From positions 1 through 57,196 of the forward strand of contig DATCRI010000017.1 in the NCBI GenBank assembly GCA_036569045.1: DNA of 57,196 bases. The letters are read 5' to 3'. The notes under the pieces are model-generated. The model was given only the letters and a program-made list of their open reading frames with translations, was not told the origin of the DNA and did no database searches. Below, piece after piece: positions 46,344 to 55,560 of this stretch. Origin of the DNA: Chthoniobacterales bacterium (lineage in GTDB: Bacteria > Verrucomicrobiota > Verrucomicrobiia > Chthoniobacterales > JAATET01). Position 1 is the stretch's first letter. The number at the start of each line of letters is the position of its first letter. The translations under genes were made by a program, and so were the position numbers.

Positions 46344-47477
46344 ATGGATCTCCTGCTCATCCTCACTTACGCGGCATTCGCCTACGCGGCATTCAAGCTG
46401 TTCAAGATTCCCGTCAACGGATTCACCCTGCTCACGGCCGCGCTCGGCGGCATCGCCCTCATCGGCGCACTGGTGCTCGGGATGAACTACAACCATCCCT
46501 TCACCAGCCAGGCGCGGTTTTATTTCACGACCACGCCGATCGTTCCCGGCGTGAGCGGCGTCGTGGTCGACGTCCCCGTCCAGCCGAATACGCCTTTGAA
46601 AGCCGGAGACGTGCTCTTTCGCATCGACCCGGCGCCGTTCAAGAACGCGGTTCAGGCCAAGGAAGCCGCCCTCGCCGACGCCGTGCAAGCCACGAGCCAG
46701 CTGCGGGCCTCGGCAGATCGTGCGCAGCAGCAATTTCAATCCGCCCAGGCGGCGCGAGCCGGCGCGAAGGACATCTTCGACCGGGCCACGAAACTCATCG
46801 CAAGCGGCTCGATCGCGCAGGCGCAATTCGAGAAGGCGAAGACCGATTTCCAGGCAGCCGATGCCGCGGCGGCCGCGGCGCGGTCCGAGGCCGAGCGCGC
46901 GCGATTGCAGGCGGACGCCACGCTCAGCGGCGTGAATACCGAGGTCGCGCGATTGCAGGCCGAGCTCGATACCGCGAAGTTCAACCTCGCGCAGTCCGTC
47001 GTGCGCGCGCCGTCGGACGGCACCGTCGTGCAAATGTTCCTGCGGCCCGGCATGTATGCGGCGTCGCTCCCGCTGCGCCCGGTGATGGTCTTCCTGCCAA
47101 AGGAGGCGCCAGTCTTCGCGGCCGCCTTCCTGCAGAACAGCGCTCAGCGCATCATTCAGAATTCGGACGCCGAGGTCATCCTGCCCGCCGTTCCGGGCCG
47201 GTTCTTCAAGGCCAGGGTCGACATGGTCGGCGCCTACATTCCGCAGGGCCAGCTCCAGCCCAGCGGCAACCTTGTCGATCCCGAGCAGATCCGGGGAACG
47301 GGCCGAATGCTTGTGACCATCGAGTTCACCGACGACCTCTCGAAATACCAGATCGTGCCGGGCAGCACCGGCGAAGTCGCAATCTACACCCACCACATGC
47401 ACCACCTCGCGATCATGCGGAAGGTGCTGCTGCGGATGAAGTCCTGGACGAACTACCTCTTCAGCGACGGCCATTGA
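46344..47477 (+). CDS. HlyD-family membrane-fusion protein (YiaV-like)
   Basis: A 377-residue periplasmic adaptor. One or two N-terminal membrane helices precede the biotinyl-lipoyl half-motif VVVDVPVQPNTPLKAGDVLF. A long helical hairpin (AVQAKEAALADAVQATSQLR, LIASGSIAQAQFEKAKTDFQ) and the second half-motif VVRAPSDGTVVQMFLRPGMY follow. Such proteins link inner-membrane pumps to outer channels. No inner-membrane transporter gene is adjacent; the partner is the upstream DUF3302 protein. Confidence 0.9.
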   Translation: MDLLLILTYAAFAYAAFKLFKIPVNGFTLLTAALGGIALIGALVLGMNYNHPFTSQARFYFTTTPIVPGVSGVVVDVPVQPNTPLKAGDVLFRIDPAPFKNAVQAKEAALADAVQATSQLRASADRAQQQFQSAQAARAGAKDIFDRATKLIASGSIAQAQFEKAKTDFQAADAAAAAARSEAERARLQADATLSGVNTEVARLQAELDTAKFNLAQSVVRAPSDGTVVQMFLRPGMYAASLPLRPVMVFLPKEAPVFAAAFLQNSAQRIIQNSDAEVILPAVPGRFFKARVDMVGAYIPQGQLQPSGNLVDPEQIRGTGRMLVTIEFTDDLSKYQIVPGSTGEVAIYTHHMHHLAIMRKVLLRMKSWTNYLFSDGH

Positions 47478-47519
47478 ACCGCCACGCGGTTCGCCCGGGC
47501 CGCCGCGGCGCCGGGGCGG

Positions 47520-49535
47520 CTATTTGTCTTCGTCGATGACGGTGACCTTCTGCGTCTTCGAGTGAGTGCCCGCCGAGTTCTCCGCGTAGAACTTGAGGAC
47601 CGTCTTTTTCACGAGCGGCTTGAACTTGAACTGCCATTTGCCGCCGGCCTTGATCGCGACGTGTTTGGTGAGGTTCTTGCCGGGCTTCTTCTTGTATTTG
47701 ACGACGATCCCCGTGCCCGTAGCGGTGCCCTTGAGCTTCACCGTGCTCTTCGTGGTCTTGATCGTCTTTTTGCCGTCCACCTTCATCGTCGGGGTAACGG
47801 GCGCGGTGGAAGCGCTCCAGGCCCCAAAGGTCAGCTGCATCGAAGAGCCGGGGGTCACCGTGCCGTCGAACTTCGAGGGCACCTCGGGACCGGCGACCAC
47901 CGGCGGAATCGGGCCGCCGTTCTCGTCGTAGGCAAAGCCGTAGGCGGAGCCCATGATCTGGCCGCGGGCATTGGCGCTGGCGCCGGCCGGGAGCAGGAAG
48001 ATCGGCGTGCTGCCGACGGCCCCGGCGTGCATGAAGAGCGAGAAGAGATTCTGGGTCACGCCGGAGGGATACCAGTTCGCCTGCGTGCCCCAGTAGAGCG
48101 AGGTGCCGTTGTTCCCGGGCGTGGTGGCGGGATTCAGCGCGGCGGACGCGACGCCGACGCCGCGATTGAGCGCGGAGACGAGGAAGTTCTCGAGGCTGGC
48201 GAGCACCGAGGATTGCGCGGTATTCGGCGTAAACTGGATCGAGCTATCGGCAAAGAAGCCGCTGTTCCCGAAGACCATCTGACCGGGGGTGAGCATGAGC
48301 GCCAGGTAGGGCTGCTTGGAGAAGATATACTGCGAATTCGGCGCAGGATCGCCGCCGGCGAGGGGCGGAGAGAGCGTGAGCACGTTGCCGTTGATTGCGG
48401 AGATCGTCGTGACGGACTGGTTCGAGCTGTTTGGCGTAAGACCGGCGCCGGAGACAAACATGCCGGTCGTCAATCCGCTCACGGTGGACGCCAGCGTGAG
48501 CGTGGTCACGCCGCCGGCATTGTGAATGCTCCCGAGAATCTCGTCGCCGGCGTCGTCGGTGAGCGTGGAAACGCCAACGGGATTGAAGATGTAAAACACG
48601 GAGGCATCCGTCGCGCCGGTGAATTTCAGCGCGGGCAGCGAGACGCTCGTCCCGGGGTAAGTCTGCGTCACGGGGGCGACGGTGTAGGACTGGCCGGGAA
48701 TGCCGGCGGGGTTCGAAACGACGCCCTGCACCTGCAGCGTCGAGGAGCCAAAGAGCGTCGTGAGATCCGTATTGAAGATCGTGTGGAGCGAACTGGTGAG
48801 ATTGAGGAACTTTCCGGTGGAATCCTGTGCGGTGAGATAGGCGCCGGGATTCAGGATTCCCCCCGCCTGGCCGGCGATGCTGCCCGGCAGATAAACGAGA
48901 TCGAGATACGGGGCGCCGGCCGTGCCTTCGGCCTGCATGAACGTCGTGTAGGCCGACAGGATGGAGGCGCGGGTGATGGCGGAATTCCCGAGCGGCTGGC
49001 CGTAGATGCTGCCTGCGGCCGAGGAGCCGTTCATCGAGATCGTGACCGGGAAGACAAAGCCGTCGACCGTCTGGATATCGACCGTGGCGTTCTGCGCCGA
49101 GGGATTCGGCGCCGGGATCGTCATCTCGACAATCGTGTAGGGCGGGTAGCTGGGATCGCCACCGGGATTCGGCGGTTGTTTGCCGAAGTCGACCGACGGG
49201 GCGGACTGGCCGTTCTGCACGATGAAGAAGTAGAAGCGGCCCCCATTGAACTCCGTGAGCGTGTCCAGCGAGATCGTGCTGATCTGTCCCGCTCCGGTGC
49301 CGACCGGGTAGCTCGAGACCGTGGCCCCCGCCGCGACGAGCGTGCCGGCCGGGCCAAGCACGAGATTGCTGCCGGTGCTGAAGCCCATCACGTAGATCGA
49401 ATAATCCGGCGCGGGCAGGCCGGTCGCATTCGTGAGGCTGATCGTGTAATTGGCCGCCAGCGCTTGCGCGGGAATGAAGGCGGAAACGGCAAGAGCGCAC
49501 GCAGCGACAAAAGCGCTGAGAGAGAACGGCTTCAT
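47520..49535 (-). CDS. Secreted GH64/thaumatin-like beta-1,3-glucanase-like protein
   Basis: A 671-residue protein with a signal peptide (FVAACALAVSAFIPAQALA). The N-terminal part (NYTISLTNATGLPAPDYSIY, GRFYFFIVQ, VDIQTVDGFVFPVTISMNG) and the distant NFLVSALNRGVG and GSAYGFAYDENGG blocks recall GH64-type laminaripentaose-producing glucanases. A large Ser/Thr/Gly-rich insert (about 290-420) separates them. The C-terminus is a lysine-rich Ig-like domain (KKTIKTTKSTVKLKGTATGT). Catalytic residues are not certain. It faces the HlyD gene convergently. Confidence 0.62.
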   Translation of the reverse strand: MKPFSLSAFVAACALAVSAFIPAQALAANYTISLTNATGLPAPDYSIYVMGFSTGSNLVLGPAGTLVAAGATVSSYPVGTGAGQISTISLDTLTEFNGGRFYFFIVQNGQSAPSVDFGKQPPNPGGDPSYPPYTIVEMTIPAPNPSAQNATVDIQTVDGFVFPVTISMNGSSAAGSIYGQPLGNSAITRASILSAYTTFMQAEGTAGAPYLDLVYLPGSIAGQAGGILNPGAYLTAQDSTGKFLNLTSSLHTIFNTDLTTLFGSSTLQVQGVVSNPAGIPGQSYTVAPVTQTYPGTSVSLPALKFTGATDASVFYIFNPVGVSTLTDDAGDEILGSIHNAGGVTTLTLASTVSGLTTGMFVSGAGLTPNSSNQSVTTISAINGNVLTLSPPLAGGDPAPNSQYIFSKQPYLALMLTPGQMVFGNSGFFADSSIQFTPNTAQSSVLASLENFLVSALNRGVGVASAALNPATTPGNNGTSLYWGTQANWYPSGVTQNLFSLFMHAGAVGSTPIFLLPAGASANARGQIMGSAYGFAYDENGGPIPPVVAGPEVPSKFDGTVTPGSSMQLTFGAWSASTAPVTPTMKVDGKKTIKTTKSTVKLKGTATGTGIVVKYKKKPGKNLTKHVAIKAGGKWQFKFKPLVKKTVLKFYAENSAGTHSKTQKVTVIDEDK

Positions 49536-49726
49536 GAAGCCGAGCGTATCGCCGGGGAACAAGCGCTGTCGAGGAATCCACCCGGAAAACATGCGCCGCG
49601 TCGAGAAATCATTCGCCGCGCAAGGCGAGGGTTTGCTAAGACACGTCCATGGGATCGCTCCTCCTCGCCCGCTTGCGTCAGCGGGCAGACGACCCCGGGT
49701 GTCGGCACCTTTCGCGCTGAACGGCC

Positions 49727-50443
49727 ATGGCGAAAAGGGTGCCCAGGGAAATGGAGTTTTGCGTGGTTTCGGCCGGCGGGGTTGCCACGACGCGGCTGAT
49801 CTCGCATTTTGCCGGGCGGCGTTGCGTGAACTCCCTTTGCGACGAGGACAGCCTGAAGCACCTGCCCGTGCCGCCGGTGAGCTTCAATCCGCGTTTCCGC
49901 TACATCTACCTTTTCGGTGACCCCGTGCCGGCGATCATTTCACTGTTCCGTCGCGGCTATCAGACGCCGCAGGCGCGCAAGCTCCAGCGCGGATGTCGCG
50001 GCCCCCGCCCCGGCCCGGAAATGACGATCGAGGACTACGCCCGGGGCGGACGCGATCTCTTCGGCTTCGAGCGCCATTTCGACAACTATTTCGAGCGCCA
50101 CCTCATCCACCCCACGCTCTTCGTGCGCTACGAGGCCCTTTGGGAAAATCTCGACGCGATCCGCGACTTCCTCGGCTTCGACGCGGAGGAGTTTCGAGAC
50201 TTCGCACCGCGCTGCCGGCGGCAGTCGGAGGATCGCCCACTCTGCCCCGTCGCCTTTGGCCAGCTTCGGGCCATTTACCGACCGTTCATCGACCGGCTGG
50301 AGGCGATGCCGGATGCCTTCGTGCGCGGCGAACACCTCGCGGGACATCGCGGCCATCTTTTCTTCTCCGCAAACCTGCGCCTCGCGGCGGTCAACGCCCT
50401 GAAGGACCGCCTCCGCTCGGCGCATCGACTCTACGGCGAGTAA
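49727..50443 (+). CDS. Sulfotransferase-like protein
   Basis: A 238-residue protein. MEFCVVSAGGVATTRLISHF resembles the 5'-PAPS-binding loop of sulfotransferases, in degraded form, and the block TLFVRYEALWENLDAIRDFL with FLGFDAEEFRDF matches the 3'-side helix of the fold. The substrate is unknown and the activity is not assured, because the first loop departs from the usual P-loop. It is convergent with the flavodoxin gene, with 3 bp between stops. Confidence 0.55.
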   Translation: MAKRVPREMEFCVVSAGGVATTRLISHFAGRRCVNSLCDEDSLKHLPVPPVSFNPRFRYIYLFGDPVPAIISLFRRGYQTPQARKLQRGCRGPRPGPEMTIEDYARGGRDLFGFERHFDNYFERHLIHPTLFVRYEALWENLDAIRDFLGFDAEEFRDFAPRCRRQSEDRPLCPVAFGQLRAIYRPFIDRLEAMPDAFVRGEHLAGHRGHLFFSANLRLAAVNALKDRLRSAHRLYGE

Positions 50444-50446
50444 CCG

Positions 50447-50911
50447 CTACTCGACCGCGGCGGCGTTTGCCTCGATCGCGTCGGCCAGTTCGCACGCCCA
50501 GCGCGGCAGCCGTTCGTCGTGGTCCAGATCGCAGACCTCGCACGGCAACAGGCGAGTCGCTCCGGCGTTCTCGAGCAACTGATCGCAATTCCGGCCAAAG
50601 CCGCAGAACTCATCGTAGCTCGAGTCTCCGAGTGCAAAGACGGCGAAGCGGAGGGCGCTCAGGCTGCCGGCCTTGAGCACCTGGAGGTCTTCGTAGAAGG
50701 GGATGGCGTCGTCCGGCGGCTCGCCTTCGCCCCACGTGCTCACCACAAGCAGCGCGATCGACTCCCTGGCAAGAGACGACGCATCGTAGTGCGCGAGATT
50801 TTCCTTCCGGGCGGTGAAGCCGCGCTCCTTCAGCGCGAGTTCGAGGTCGATGGCGCAGCCTTCGGCGTTGCCCGTCATGGTGGCGAACAGAATGGTGATC
50901 GGTGGTTTCAT
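50447..50911 (-). CDS. Flavodoxin
   Basis: A 154-residue FMN protein: phosphate loop ILFATMTGNAEGCAIDLELA, then LLVVSTWGEGEPPDDAIPFY and FAVFALGDSSYDEFCGFGRN (flavin-stacking region). The pattern is of the MioC/CysJ-like type. Its ATG overlaps the haem-utilisation gene's stop by 4 bp, so it may provide electrons for haem degradation; that link is inferred from context. Confidence 0.88.
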   Translation of the reverse strand: MKPPITILFATMTGNAEGCAIDLELALKERGFTARKENLAHYDASSLARESIALLVVSTWGEGEPPDDAIPFYEDLQVLKAGSLSALRFAVFALGDSSYDEFCGFGRNCDQLLENAGATRLLPCEVCDLDHDERLPRWACELADAIEANAAAVE

Positions 50912-51849
50912 AAATGGTCGATGGCGGTGTTCAGGAAATCCGCCCATTCGTCCTCGGCCATGCCCGCCGGCGCGGCGAGCGCGAGGCGCAGGGCGCCGTC
51001 TTCGGAAAATGATTTGAATTGCAGGCTCGCGTGACGCCCGTTGCGCGCGGCCGGGCCGTGCAGGACTTGCGTGGAGAGCCGGTCGGGATCGAAATGCAGC
51101 CCGACCGTATCGTCGCTGGTAAAGAGCCACGATCCCCGCGCTCGCACGCTGCGCGGCGTGAGTTCGCTGCTCTGCACGATCCCTTCGTTGCCGACGACGA
51201 CACGCAGCGTCGCCTCCTGCTCACACGCATATTGCAGGATGCCTTCGAGCGCCTGCCCGGGCAGCTCCACCACCTCGTCGTAGTCGAGCCAGTGCCGCTG
51301 TTGCACGGTTTGCCAGCGCGAGGGGGCGAACGCCGGAGCGGGCGCGGCATTCGTAAATTCGCCGATGGCCTGATGATGTTCCACCCACTCGACAAATCGG
51401 TCCGGCAAGCTGCTGCCCGTGAGGCAGACCTTGTGGATCACCGCATTCGTGCAATCGCGAAACTCGATCGTCTGCGAGGCGCCACTGCCGCCGTGATGAT
51501 GGCACACGACCGCGCCGCCGCCCCACGGCACGAACTCGATGTCGAGCGAACCATCCACGGCCTGCGCCCGCAGGAAATTCTCGCTGAAGGTGAGCGCGGG
51601 ATACTCCCGCCGCTCGCCGAGAATCGCGCCCTCGTTGCCGGTCACGACAAGCACTTCGCCCAGCTTCGGCGCGCCATGCAGCATCTGCGCAAATTCGTTC
51701 CAAAGCCGGATGGAGCAGCACTCCCCGGAGCGGCGCGCATTGCCTGGCGTGGCGATCGCGAGCAACCGCGCCGTCAGCGCATCGGCATGGAGCGCACGTC
51801 CGGCAGATCCGGCTTCCGACCGGCGAAAGGAATTGTCTTCGGCATCCAT
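50908..51849 (-). CDS. HmuS/HemS-family haem-degradation protein
   Basis: A 313-residue protein with the duplicated HemS layout. Repeat 1: LGEVLVVTGNEGAILGERRE, TIEFRDCTNAVIHKVCLTGS. Repeat 2: LDYDEVVELPGQALEGILQY, then LRVVVGNEGIVQSSELTPRS and RARGSWLFTSDDTVGLHFDP. HemS proteins bind and break down haem in the cytoplasm. The family is about 345 residues; the slightly shorter length may reflect N-terminal loss. It is translated just before flavodoxin and 37 bp after the mpaA-like gene. The usual haem transporter genes are absent. Confidence 0.72.
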   Translation of the reverse strand: MDAEDNSFRRSEAGSAGRALHADALTARLLAIATPGNARRSGECCSIRLWNEFAQMLHGAPKLGEVLVVTGNEGAILGERREYPALTFSENFLRAQAVDGSLDIEFVPWGGGAVVCHHHGGSGASQTIEFRDCTNAVIHKVCLTGSSLPDRFVEWVEHHQAIGEFTNAAPAPAFAPSRWQTVQQRHWLDYDEVVELPGQALEGILQYACEQEATLRVVVGNEGIVQSSELTPRSVRARGSWLFTSDDTVGLHFDPDRLSTQVLHGPAARNGRHASLQFKSFSEDGALRLALAAPAGMAEDEWADFLNTAIDHL

Positions 51850-51886
51850 GAGCGCGGCGACCCTAGAAGCCGGACCACGACGATCG

Positions 51887-52726
51887 CTAACGGTCGCTTG
51901 CGAATGTTTGATCGCTGCTTGCGAATGTTCCGCCCGCAAATCGGCATGCCGCCCGCAGCATTGCGTGCACGCCGGGCTCCACCGCCTCGAGATAGCCGAC
52001 GGCATCGTGGCGCCACCGCTCGTGCATCGTCACCAGGTGATCGTCGGGAAGCGCGCCCGGCCGCGGCATCGCGGGGTCGTAGGGCAGCTCGAGCGTGATC
52101 ATTGCGGGCGCGGAGCCGTCGGGATACGCAAGCCCATAGCCGCACCACTGCCCGAGCGAGCCGGGGCAGTCCGCCTGGATCAGCTGGAGATGATGCTGGC
52201 CGCGGAGGGGATCCGTCACCCGAAGTCGATAGGGCGCCCGCTGCCCGGGCGAAGGTGCGGCCCACATGGCCTCGGCAAGCGGCGTGGATTGCGCACCATC
52301 GGCATCGAGCTCCGCAAGCGCCCAATGCAGGGCGACGATCTTCGCCGGTCGCCACCCGAGGATGGCGTCGCGCAGGATGCGCGTCTCCGGCTCGGACCAC
52401 GGCGCCGGGCCCGGGGGCTCCTCGCTATCGGCGCGCCAGTTGAAGCCGCAGTTGCGGTTGGGGTCCACGCCACGGGCGTTCACCCGCGTCCCGGCCTCGA
52501 GTCCGTCGGGATTCGCGCAGGAAATGATTGCCACCGGCTCCGCCAGCTCGAGCCGGCGGAAGCTTTCCAGCAGGTCCACCGTCGCGGGTTCGTCGCCATG
52601 CTGGCCGCCGATCAGCAGCGTAAGATTCGGCGGCGGCGCGGCGGGATCGAAATTTCGCCAGGCCAGAATTTCCCGCCCGAGGACGGAGAAGCCGAGAACT
52701 TGTGGATGAAGAGGGCCCCCGGACAT
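51887..52726 (-). CDS. mpaA: M14-type murein peptide amidase (MpaA-like)
   Basis: A 279-residue zinc carboxypeptidase. The zinc site is in LLIGGQHGDEPATVDLLES, the substrate Arg in NARGVDPNRNCGFNW, the third zinc ligand in IVALHWALA, and the catalytic Glu in ITLELPYDP. MpaA cleaves between L-Ala-gamma-D-Glu and meso-DAP in murein tripeptide. The gene is divergent, 57 bp apart, from an Ala-Glu epimerase, the same combination as E. coli mpaA/ycjG. The last codons are two near-copies of a 21-bp unit (TFASSDQ, TFASDR). The ATG at MSGGPLHP was chosen. Confidence 0.82.
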   Translation of the reverse strand: MSGGPLHPQVLGFSVLGREILAWRNFDPAAPPPNLTLLIGGQHGDEPATVDLLESFRRLELAEPVAIISCANPDGLEAGTRVNARGVDPNRNCGFNWRADSEEPPGPAPWSEPETRILRDAILGWRPAKIVALHWALAELDADGAQSTPLAEAMWAAPSPGQRAPYRLRVTDPLRGQHHLQLIQADCPGSLGQWCGYGLAYPDGSAPAMITLELPYDPAMPRPGALPDDHLVTMHERWRHDAVGYLEAVEPGVHAMLRAACRFAGGTFASSDQTFASDR

Positions 52727-52783
52727 TCGCGCGTGGCCGCAACGCTTCCAGAAACCGCCGCATCGTGAAAAGATAATCCGCCG

Positions 52784-53815
52784 ATGAAGCTCACCTGGGT
52801 CACCCGCGAACTGCATCCGCGCCGCGTATTCCGGATCAGCCGGGCTCGTCGGCGCGAGGTGCGCAACGTCTTCGTGCGGCTCGAGCACGACGGCATCGCA
52901 GGCTACGGGGAGGCGTCGCCGAATGCTTTCTACGACGAGACGTGGGAAGGCGTCGGCGCCCGTCTCGAGGCCGCCCGCGACTGGCTCGAAAGGCTCGAGA
53001 TCACGACCGTCGCCGAGCTCGAAGCTGCCTGGAACGAAGGCTGGACTCGCCTCCGCCCCTCCCGCGCGGCCCAGTGCGCGATCGACCTCGCGCTGTGGGA
53101 TTGGCTCGCTCGTCGAGAGCGAAAATCGGTCACCGAGCTCGCCTGGAATCAGCCCGCCACACCGGTGAAGACCTTTTGCACGATCGGCCTTTCCACCGCA
53201 GAGGAGCTTCCCGAGAAAGTCGCCGAACTCGCCGGCTTTCCCTGCATCAAGATCAAATCCGACGCCACGGCCGATCTTGCGACGGTGCGATTCGTCCGCG
53301 AGCGCAGCGATGCCCTGCTCGCGGTGGACGCCAACTGTGCGTGGACCGGGCGCGACCTCGCCGCGCTCACCCGGGAGCTCGCGCAGCTCGGCGTGAACTT
53401 CCTCGAACAACCTCTTCCCGTTGATGCGGACGACGCTCTCCCGGCGGGGCTCGCCCTCCCGACCTTCGCGGACGAGAGCTGCGTCACCGAAGCCGACGTC
53501 GAGCGTGTCGCGGAAAGATTCTCCGGCTTCAACATCAAGCTCGTGAAATGCGGCGGCCTCACGCCCGCCCGCCGGATGGCGCGACGCGGCCGTGAACTCG
53601 GCCGGCAGCTCATGGTCGGCTGCATGCTGGAAAGCAGCGCATTGATCGCCGCCGGCGCCGCGATCGCCCAACGAACCGACCATGCCGATCTCGACGGCGC
53701 GTGGTTGATCGGTGACGATCCATTCCTCGGCTGGCGCTTTGATCGAGGCGTGCTCCAGCCGCCCGCGGCGTCCGGTCTGGGCATCGAGCCGCAGCCGGGA
53801 TTGTTTCCGGATTAG
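52784..53815 (+). CDS. L-Ala-D/L-Glu epimerase (enolase superfamily)
   Basis: A 343-residue enzyme of the muconate-lactonising subgroup. The paired catalytic lysines lie in PCIKIKSD and FNIKLVKCGG; the metal ligands are the Asp of LLAVDANCAW, the Glu of LEQPLPVD and the Asp of TFADESCV. It turns L-Ala-L-Glu and L-Ala-D-Glu into each other during murein peptide recycling. It shares its divergent promoter region with the mpaA-like gene. The GH53 gene follows co-oriented after a 45-bp gap. Confidence 0.87.
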   Translation: MKLTWVTRELHPRRVFRISRARRREVRNVFVRLEHDGIAGYGEASPNAFYDETWEGVGARLEAARDWLERLEITTVAELEAAWNEGWTRLRPSRAAQCAIDLALWDWLARRERKSVTELAWNQPATPVKTFCTIGLSTAEELPEKVAELAGFPCIKIKSDATADLATVRFVRERSDALLAVDANCAWTGRDLAALTRELAQLGVNFLEQPLPVDADDALPAGLALPTFADESCVTEADVERVAERFSGFNIKLVKCGGLTPARRMARRGRELGRQLMVGCMLESSALIAAGAAIAQRTDHADLDGAWLIGDDPFLGWRFDRGVLQPPAASGLGIEPQPGLFPD

Positions 53816-53860
53816 GCGATCGGCCGCGATTCTGGATCGCGCCCTGCTTGCCTGAATCCC

Positions 53861-55414
53861 ATGTCTGGAGCTTTCCCTCGCGTGCTCGCCATCCTCCTGG
53901 CGATCCCGACGATTTTGCCAGCCGGGCCCGCGACAGACGACGCCTTCGCGGGCGTGGATGCCAACTACTCGCTCGGCATGGAGAAGGCCGGGCGGACGTG
54001 GAACTGGGACGGCAGGAAGGAGGATCTCTTCACGGGCATGGCGGCTCGCGGCGTGCGGGGGTTTCGCGTGCGTCTGTGGACAGGTGACGACGGCCCGAAT
54101 GGCAAAAACTACGCGACCGAAATTGTGAAGCGCGCGCTGGCCGGCGGGCTGGAGCCGTATCTCGTCATTTTTCTCAGCGAGGATTGGGCGGACCTTATGA
54201 AACAACCCGCGCCGACCATCTGGAGAGACCTCGACCTGCCGAAGCGCGCCGAAGCCGTGCGCGCCTATTCCCGCGACATCGTCACGCATTTCCGAAAAGT
54301 CGGCCTGCGCAGTCACCTCTACGAAATCGGCAACGAGATCGACTACGGGATCTGCGGCGTTTATCCGGGCAAGAGCACCAGGAAAAATGCCGAGGGCCTC
54401 TCGCGGACCTGCTGGCCCCAGGCGGCGGAACTCATTCGCGCAAGCCAGCAGGGCGTGCTCGAAGCGGACCCGGACGCGAAATTTCTTCTGCACATTTCGC
54501 ACTGGTGGGACGCGGATTTCTGCATCGCCTTCTTCCGGTTCATGCTCGCGCACGACGTTCGCGTGGATTACGCGGGCCTCTCGTATTTCCCGTCATCGAA
54601 CATCGGCGGCTCGCTCGAGATGTCGCAGTTCGGCGCGGTCGTCCGCGCGCTGCACGCCGCGATCGATCGCCCGATCATCGTGCCGGAGAGCGGCTATCCG
54701 AGCACCGCGGACTTCAAAGGCCAGTTCTCGCGATGGAAGAAGGCGACTCCCGGCTACCCGCTCACGCCCGAGGGTCAGCAACGCTGGCTGAAAGACTTCC
54801 TCGATTACTGCGCGCACGAGCCGGCCATCGCGTCCGTCTATTCCTGGAGTCCGGAATGGTGCGGGGCGGGGATGTGGGAAGCCTTCGCGCTGTTCGACGC
54901 CGACGGAGCGGCCCGCCCGGCCTGGGCGGCCTTTGCCAAATCGCGGGCGGAGCGGCCCGCCCCGAAGAACTGGCGTTATTTCGAAGCCCGCGGCGACCGG
55001 CTTTATCCCGTGCCGATCGAGGAGGCCCGCAAGCAGGCCGAGCCCATCCTGAAAAAGGAACTCGCGGCAGCCGGCCGCGTGAACACCGGCTACATCAACG
55101 CCATCAGCGCCCGCGAACTCCTCGTCGGCGGCTACCGGGTCAACCTGCGTGCGACCCTTTCCGGGAACCTCGATCTCGATCTTCAGGAAAGCGCCAGCGC
55201 GCCGCCGTGGAAGGAGCAACTGGCCTCGCTCGATTCCACGAAGGAACGCGTCGTCATCTTTGCTCGCGAGCCCGACTCCGCCTTCGTCGCGGAGGTTCTC
55301 GCGGCCGCTGGCGATCGCGGGATCGAGGCCGTGGTTCATCGCATCGATCCCGACCAGCCTCTGAAATTTGGCCAAACAGCCGGTGTGCCGCCGACATCGA
55401 ATGGCTCCGAATAA
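53861..55414 (+). CDS. Secreted GH53 arabinogalactan endo-beta-1,4-galactanase
   Basis: A 517-residue protein with a signal peptide (RVLAILLAIPTILPAGPA). The GH53 barrel begins GVDANYSLGMEKAGRTW with RGFRVRLWT. Glu159 in EIGNEIDYGI is the acid/base and Glu276 in IIVPESGYPS the nucleophile. WADLMKQPAP also matches the family. It hydrolyses beta-1,4-galactan of plant pectin side chains. The region after residue 365 is not part of the catalytic barrel and has no recognised domain. No other pectin-degrading genes are nearby. Confidence 0.85.
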   Translation: MSGAFPRVLAILLAIPTILPAGPATDDAFAGVDANYSLGMEKAGRTWNWDGRKEDLFTGMAARGVRGFRVRLWTGDDGPNGKNYATEIVKRALAGGLEPYLVIFLSEDWADLMKQPAPTIWRDLDLPKRAEAVRAYSRDIVTHFRKVGLRSHLYEIGNEIDYGICGVYPGKSTRKNAEGLSRTCWPQAAELIRASQQGVLEADPDAKFLLHISHWWDADFCIAFFRFMLAHDVRVDYAGLSYFPSSNIGGSLEMSQFGAVVRALHAAIDRPIIVPESGYPSTADFKGQFSRWKKATPGYPLTPEGQQRWLKDFLDYCAHEPAIASVYSWSPEWCGAGMWEAFALFDADGAARPAWAAFAKSRAERPAPKNWRYFEARGDRLYPVPIEEARKQAEPILKKELAAAGRVNTGYINAISARELLVGGYRVNLRATLSGNLDLDLQESASAPPWKEQLASLDSTKERVVIFAREPDSAFVAEVLAAAGDRGIEAVVHRIDPDQPLKFGQTAGVPPTSNGSE

Positions 55415-55560
55415 ATCCAATGCGCGTTCCGGAGCGATCTCACCCTAAGGCGTCGGCGACTCGGTTGTTTCGACCCGCGTGCCGAAAAATCACTCCTTGC
55501 CACGATAATGCAGGCGCAATTTCCAAAATGGCGTAGTCTCCCCAAGGTTCCCCTCCTCCC

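Noticed and set aside
52727-54553. The long minus-strand extension upstream of the MpaA-like start
   Set aside because: The extension covers the epimerase and GH53 genes in antisense and carries no motif; the true start is the ATG at 52726.
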